Source: Deinococcus multiflagellatus
Lineage (GTDB): Bacteria; Deinococcota; Deinococci; Deinococcales; Deinococcaceae
DNA length: 64,000 nucleotides
Assembly: GCF_020166415.1 (NCBI RefSeq)
Contig: NZ_JAIQXV010000001.1
Coordinates: forward strand, 496,001-560,000
Direction of reading: 5' to 3'
In this document: one piece after another, positions 59,563 through 64,000 of the stretch
How positions within the stretch are numbered: position 1 is the stretch's first letter
Layout of the letters: every line of letters begins with the position of its first letter
Notes under the pieces: generated by a model
What the model was told of the DNA's origin: nothing
Databases searched by the model: none
What the model saw: the letters and a program-made list of their open reading frames with translations, nothing else
Translations under genes and position numbers: made by a program

Positions 59563-59990
59563 ACGCCTCCCGTCAGGCCGCGCGGCGTTCGCCCGGTGCG
59601 GCCCTGTGCGTCGGTGAAATTGGGTGAGGTCAGGTCATAGGTATGCGTGCCGCGCCAGGACAATCCACCGAAGCCCTTGGTGGGTTCCGATGCCTCAGCC
59701 AGTCGCAGCACGGTCAGCCACGGGTCGCCGTGGTACAGCCGCGTGGCGTTGTCTAGCAGGCTCACCAGCTCGCTCAGCGCCTCATTGGCCCGCTCCGGGT
59801 CCACCCCGCGCGCCACCCAGCTGACCGTGGCCTGTGCCGCCTGGGGCAGCACCACAGCGGTGCTGACGTACACGCGCCCCGTGGGGGTCTGTTCGACCGT
59901 GCCCAGGGGCCGCCAGCTGGGCAGGCTGATGCTGCACTCGGGGTTCAGGGGCACCCGCACGCCGCCCCCCTGCACGGCGAAGTAGCTCAC
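59559..59990 (-). CDS. Phage tail protein of unknown function
   Basis: The product is 143 residues, with GTG start overlapping the preceding gene and an ATGA overlap with the spike. Beta-rich first half (FAVQGGGVRVPLNPECSISL) and a helix (ANEALSELVSLLDNATRLY). Position between two tail genes indicates a tail-tip component. Confidence 0.65.
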   Translation of the reverse strand: MSYFAVQGGGVRVPLNPECSISLPSWRPLGTVEQTPTGRVYVSTAVVLPQAAQATVSWVARGVDPERANEALSELVSLLDNATRLYHGDPWLTVLRLAEASEPTKGFGGLSWRGTHTYDLTSPNFTDAQGRTGRTPRGLTGGV

Positions 59991-61579
59991 AGGCCCCCCG
60001 TGCCGAACCGAACGGCTTCCAGCGTGGCGTCCCTGAGCGCGATCTGGCCCAGCCAGCGCTGCGCCCGCGCTTCTGCACCCTCCCGCTGACCAGCCTTCAG
60101 GACCGTAGAGAGGTCTTCCCCGGCCTTGATGTGCAGGCTGTATTCCTCTACTGGGTTTTCGTAGGTGCCCCCGGCTGCCTTCATAAGAGTCACTTTGGGC
60201 CGGGGCGTGACACGGCCCCGCACGCGGATCTGGGTGGGATCCCGCTGCGGCAGCACGAAGTGGAAGCCCGCAATGCCTTCGAGCACCTCAGCGTTGAACG
60301 CCTCCGGGCGCAGCTCGATCAGGCTGGCTGTCTGGGCGCCCTGGGTGGTGTAGGTGACCGTGGTACCGGCGGGCAGTTCGGCGCTGGGCGTGTAGATCCA
60401 TTCGGTCAGGTAGGCCGTGCCGCCCGTGCGCGTGTAGACCGGCACCACCTGCACCACGACATTTCCGGCCAGGGTGATGGTCAGCTCCCCAACCTTCGTG
60501 CCGCGCGGCACCAGCACGTCGGTGGTCACGCTGGGCTCGGTGTTGTAGTCCGGCGCTTTGGTACCGTCCCCCGCCACCGCCAGCTCGACCCGGATGCGCC
60601 GGGCGGGCTCGGTGAGCGTCAGGGTCAGGCTGGCCTCGCCTGTTCCCCCCGAGGTACGCTTCAGGATCACGGTGGGGGCGCCATCGGTCTCGGTGCCCAG
60701 GCGGTCGGTCAGGGCAGCGTAACTGGTGATGGCCTCTGCGTTGTTCTTGGCGAAAGTGTGCGCCGTGACGCGCCAGGCCTGGGGGTCGTTGTATGTGATC
60801 TCGGTCCAGGCGGTGCCGTACTCGGCCTCGGCCGGGCTGCCTACCTCGGTCTGGATCAGGCTGCCGTCGCTCCACTGGCCCAGCGTGAACAGCACGCGCG
60901 TGACCAGCGCTTCACTGTCGGTGTCCTCATAGGTCACGGTGACGTCCGCCCCTTCGGTTAGGGCCAGCGTGTCGCCCACGCCCAGGGCGGCCGGGCGCAG
61001 GAACACCTTGCGGTCGGCGTTCACATCCCAGACCCCATGCCCAGTGGCAGCCAGGAAGTCGAACAACTCACTGGCCTTGCGGTTGCGCGCCGCGAACCCA
61101 TCCAGCTCGACACCCAGGTCGGGAATCAGGGCCGCGTCATAGACAATCGCCTCGCCCAGCTGACCACTGGTGATCAGGTCCTGCAGCGCCGAACGAAGCT
61201 GCGCGCCCACATCGCCAGAGACGGGATCATTCACGATCCGCACTTCCTGCAACCTCTTTTTCAAACCGACAATTTTGAAGTTGCTGTGCCCTGGGGTCTC
61301 GCTGTTCCCGGTCTTCAGGGCCACCCCGGCAAATTCTCGGGTCCACGTGTCCTGGTCCTGCACATCCAGTTCCACCACATCGCGCTCACCAATGCCCAGG
61401 GTGGCCCACAGGCTCTGAAAGGTCAGTTCCAGGCAGCCCCCGAAGCCGGTGCGGCGCACCTCCATGCCGTTCGCCGGGGTGACGAACTGCATGGCCGGGT
61501 TCAGGTGCTCGTAGTAGCGTTCGTGCCGCAGGGTACCGTCCCAGTCGCGCACGGTCAGCCGGGCGTTCTGGACCGGCAT
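59987..61579 (-). CDS. Phage tail/baseplate hub-like protein
   Basis: The product is 530 residues. The order tape measure, this gene, spike and the early pattern (ARLTVRDWDGTLRHERYYEH, then SELFDFLAATGHGVWDVNADRKVFLRP) fit proteins that form the hub or distal tail after the tape measure. The C-terminal half is beta-rich. ATG overlaps the tape-measure stop by one base (TGATG). Confidence 0.7.
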   Translation of the reverse strand: MPVQNARLTVRDWDGTLRHERYYEHLNPAMQFVTPANGMEVRRTGFGGCLELTFQSLWATLGIGERDVVELDVQDQDTWTREFAGVALKTGNSETPGHSNFKIVGLKKRLQEVRIVNDPVSGDVGAQLRSALQDLITSGQLGEAIVYDAALIPDLGVELDGFAARNRKASELFDFLAATGHGVWDVNADRKVFLRPAALGVGDTLALTEGADVTVTYEDTDSEALVTRVLFTLGQWSDGSLIQTEVGSPAEAEYGTAWTEITYNDPQAWRVTAHTFAKNNAEAITSYAALTDRLGTETDGAPTVILKRTSGGTGEASLTLTLTEPARRIRVELAVAGDGTKAPDYNTEPSVTTDVLVPRGTKVGELTITLAGNVVVQVVPVYTRTGGTAYLTEWIYTPSAELPAGTTVTYTTQGAQTASLIELRPEAFNAEVLEGIAGFHFVLPQRDPTQIRVRGRVTPRPKVTLMKAAGGTYENPVEEYSLHIKAGEDLSTVLKAGQREGAEARAQRWLGQIALRDATLEAVRFGTGGL

Positions 61580-64000
61580 CAGCGGCTCCCCGAGGTCAGG
61601 GTGCTGTGCGGTCCAGCCATGCGCTCTGCGGCCAGCAGCAACATTTCCCCGGCGCGGTAACTGAGCCGTGCGGCGTCCATCTGCAGCCGGGAGGCCGCCT
61701 CGGCACCCCGGATCAGGTCACGGGTACCGGACAGGATGTCGATCACGACAGTGGGCGCTCCGGCCTGGAAGGTGCTGCTGCCCGATCCGAAGCTGGGTGT
61801 GGTGCTGCCCGGATTGGTCACCGTGGGGGGCAGAGCCTTGTCGATCGCCGTTTTGATCGGTTTGAGCACCCCTTCAAGGGTCTTGGCGATGCCCGGTAGG
61901 GTCGCGCCGATCTGGCTAATGATGCTGGTCACGTCGCCCCCGGCGGCCAGGGTGGTGGTGAGTTCGGTCAACAGGTTGCCCAGGGCCCCTTTGAGGATCG
62001 CGCCCTGGATCAGGGCTTGGGTCACGGCGTCAATGAGGGCGCCCCGCACGCCTTCCCTGATACCGGTCAGTAGATCGCCCGTTCCGCTCAAGAAGCCTTT
62101 TATGCCGTTCTGGAATCCACCTAATACACCCGACTCAATCGCCTTGGCGATATTTGCGGCCAGATCGTTTACCTCACGAACAACCTGGGGCCCGCCGCCA
62201 AACAGGTCGGCAAAGAATCCTCTTGATCTCGTTGCGAAGGTCGAAAAGGCGTCAGCATTGATAAGCGAGAACTGCTTCCCGAAGTCCTCACGGGCTTTCG
62301 CAGCTTCAGCACGGGCTTTCTGGAAGCCACTAATGGCATCCGCGATGGAGCTGACCACCTTCACCGTCAGGCTCACCCAGGCACCAATGTCTGCCCCGCT
62401 GGTGGCCACCAGCTTCGCCACATCGACCGCCATGTCGGCCACCCGCGCGGTGGCGTTGGCCACCCCGTTCAGGTTCGCTTCCAGGTCACCGTTCCCCACG
62501 CTGCCCGCCAGCTGCGCGAACGCCCCGGCCAGCTCGCGCACATAGCCGGCGTAGGTCTGGAACTTCTGGAAACCCTGGGCGGTGCGCAGGGCACTGCCAC
62601 CCAGCTTCTGCAGCTCCGCCGCCTGCGCGCGGTATTCGGCGGCAATCTCCGGGCGCCCGGCGAGGTCTGCCGCCCGGGCCAGGGCTTCCAGGCGTGGGAC
62701 GGTCTCCATGGCTGCCGTCACGAAGTCCTGCAAGGTCATGGTGCCCTGCGTGAAGCCCTTGACGAGTGCCACGTTGCTGTCGGTCATGGCCAGCAGCTGT
62801 TCCTGTAACCCGTCCAGCGTGGGCTCCAGATCCCGGGCGGCGGGAATCAGCCCCAGGGTGGCGGTCAACAGGGCGCGCACACTGGCCGCCGCTTCGCCCC
62901 CCTCATCGCCTAGCGCGTCCAGGCTGGGCAGCAGGCGGGTGAGCACGTCCGCCTGTTCCAGCAGGACCGCGCTGTACGCCTCACCCGTGATGAGCCCGGC
63001 GGTGAACTGCGCATTTGCCTGATCCACGGCCGCTGTGATGCCGCTTAGGGTCTGCTCGAGGGGATTGGCCTCCCCGCTCTGGGCATAGCGCTCAAACAGT
63101 TCACTCAGGCGCCCGGTGGCGGCGGCCAACTGATCCCGCGCGCCGTCCACGGCCCCCTGGGCGGCCCCTTCCAGATCCGTGCCCTTGGCCAGCAGCGCCA
63201 CCCGCTCCAGCAGCGGTAGCGCGGTCTTCAGGGCGTTGGCGTAGGCGCTGATGCCCGCCGCGTCCGCGCCCAACAGTCCATTCGGCCCCAGGGCGCCTTC
63301 CGCGTCGCTCAACCCCTGCACCACGGCACTCAGAGCGCCGTCCAGGTCAGCGGTGCGCAGGCTGCTGGCCGCCTCGGTCAGCACGCGGCTGAACTGCTGT
63401 GCGAAGGTGCTGTCCTTGCCGTCCAACTTGGTCAGCAGACTGTTGAGCAGGGTGCTGCCGACACTGGCGAGGTCCACGCCAGCCAGCCAGGTCTTCAGGC
63501 GCTCCGCGAAACGTTCACGGGCGGGGCCGCGCAATTCTTCCGGGGTGCCGTTGGTGATCTCTTCCGCGAGGCGGGCGGCCACCGCAGCAGCGTCCCCTTC
63601 GAACAGGGCGTCTACTCCGGCGAACGCGGCAGCGTCATTGGCGTTCTGTTCGGTGAGGGCCTGCAGATCCCGTAGGGCGTCGGACACGTACCCCACGCTT
63701 TCGGCCAGCCGCACCGCTTCGCTCTCGGCACTGCGGAAGAAGGCGGCGAGGTTCGTCTGTCCCAGGCGCTCGGCACTTTCGGCCTGCCGGGCGTAACTGC
63801 CGGCCAGGGCCAGCAGCGCCTGCGCGTACCCGTCCGCGTCGATCTCGCCCCGCTCATACTGGTCATTCAGATCGTCGAGGCGCTTGCTCTGCCCTTCCAG
63901 CCGCGCCTCGGTTTCCGCAAAGGCGTCACCAATCTGCGCGGCGCTGTCACTGAATCTGGGGATCAGCAGCAGCGCGGTTTCCAGCACGCTCGCGCTGATC
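61579..64000 (-). CDS. Phage tail tape measure protein, N-terminus outside window
   Basis: At least 806 residues are visible; the frame is open through the right edge. The protein is Ala/Leu/Glu-rich and mostly helical (AETEARLEGQSKRLDDLNDQ; AQALLALAGSYARQAESAER), with hydrophobic stretches (IGAWVSLTVKVVSSIADAI; AVTQALIQGAILKGALGNLL). These are typical of tape measures, which set tail length and pass into the host membrane during DNA entry. Its full length cannot be determined here. Confidence 0.8.
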   Translation of the reverse strand, partial: ISASVLETALLLIPRFSDSAAQIGDAFAETEARLEGQSKRLDDLNDQYERGEIDADGYAQALLALAGSYARQAESAERLGQTNLAAFFRSAESEAVRLAESVGYVSDALRDLQALTEQNANDAAAFAGVDALFEGDAAAVAARLAEEITNGTPEELRGPARERFAERLKTWLAGVDLASVGSTLLNSLLTKLDGKDSTFAQQFSRVLTEAASSLRTADLDGALSAVVQGLSDAEGALGPNGLLGADAAGISAYANALKTALPLLERVALLAKGTDLEGAAQGAVDGARDQLAAATGRLSELFERYAQSGEANPLEQTLSGITAAVDQANAQFTAGLITGEAYSAVLLEQADVLTRLLPSLDALGDEGGEAAASVRALLTATLGLIPAARDLEPTLDGLQEQLLAMTDSNVALVKGFTQGTMTLQDFVTAAMETVPRLEALARAADLAGRPEIAAEYRAQAAELQKLGGSALRTAQGFQKFQTYAGYVRELAGAFAQLAGSVGNGDLEANLNGVANATARVADMAVDVAKLVATSGADIGAWVSLTVKVVSSIADAISGFQKARAEAAKAREDFGKQFSLINADAFSTFATRSRGFFADLFGGGPQVVREVNDLAANIAKAIESGVLGGFQNGIKGFLSGTGDLLTGIREGVRGALIDAVTQALIQGAILKGALGNLLTELTTTLAAGGDVTSIISQIGATLPGIAKTLEGVLKPIKTAIDKALPPTVTNPGSTTPSFGSGSSTFQAGAPTVVIDILSGTRDLIRGAEAASRLQMDAARLSYRAGEMLLLAAERMAGPHSTLTSGSR

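Overview
The window is high-GC bacterial chromosome that fits the genus Deinococcus. It has a homocitrate synthase (lysine by the alpha-aminoadipate route), a WHy/LEA14-type lipoprotein, many secreted proteins with no clear relatives, and many genes whose -10 hexamer (TANNNT) lies only 5-7 bases before the start codon, the leaderless arrangement typical of deinococci. The assignment is inference from gene content; no rRNA is present.

Bases 1-43187 are ordinary chromosome. In order: a LysM-NlpC/P60 cell-wall peptidase (5' end cut off), a LolA-like protein, a barrel-like secreted protein, a WHy lipoprotein, an amidase, miaB, two AT-richer lipoproteins, and a VOC dioxygenase with a palindromic operator. 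A beta-oxidation operon (fadB-type fusion and thiolase) follows, with a hicA-hicB toxin-antitoxin module between its two genes. Then come a quinone oxidoreductase, an acyl-ACP-reductase-like protein coupled to an NDH-2-like flavoprotein, two phosphoribosyltransferases, a chagasin-like inhibitor divergent from a metzincin protease, and a complete assimilatory sulfate operon (DUF4395, sir, cysC, cysH, sat) followed by an SsuABC-type transporter. After that are a MATE exporter, homocitrate synthase, a PhzF-like protein, rlmN, a TPR/SPOR/Rex/lipoprotein string, a metallo-beta-lactamase-fold hydrolase, purD and tRNA-Leu(CAA).

From the 3' end of tRNA-Leu to the right edge (about 43.3-64 kb) lies part of a siphovirus-like prophage. 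The left part has a SLOG protein and an XRE regulator divergent from a cytosine methyltransferase, across a repeat-rich operator, followed by a long stop/start-overlapped run of small genes on the plus strand. A convergent minus-strand block carries, in transcription order, tape measure (cut by the window edge), tail proteins, a multidomain tail spike (glucuronyl-epimerase-like, LamG and GH43-like regions), a lysis cassette (M15 endolysin, holin-like protein, tiny lipoprotein), and then an accessory island. No integrase, terminase, portal or capsid gene is visible; these probably lie beyond 64000.

The most interesting part is the accessory island at 50.5-53.3 kb. It encodes a homologue of the anti-CRISPR AcrVA2, three single-gene units of unknown small proteins driven by near-identical TTGACA-N17-TANNNT promoters, and a solitary sequence resembling a type I-C CRISPR repeat (hairpin followed by AGGATTGAAAC) directly behind a -10-like hexamer. 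Together these suggest a phage counter-defence locus, possibly with both a protein and an RNA anti-CRISPR.
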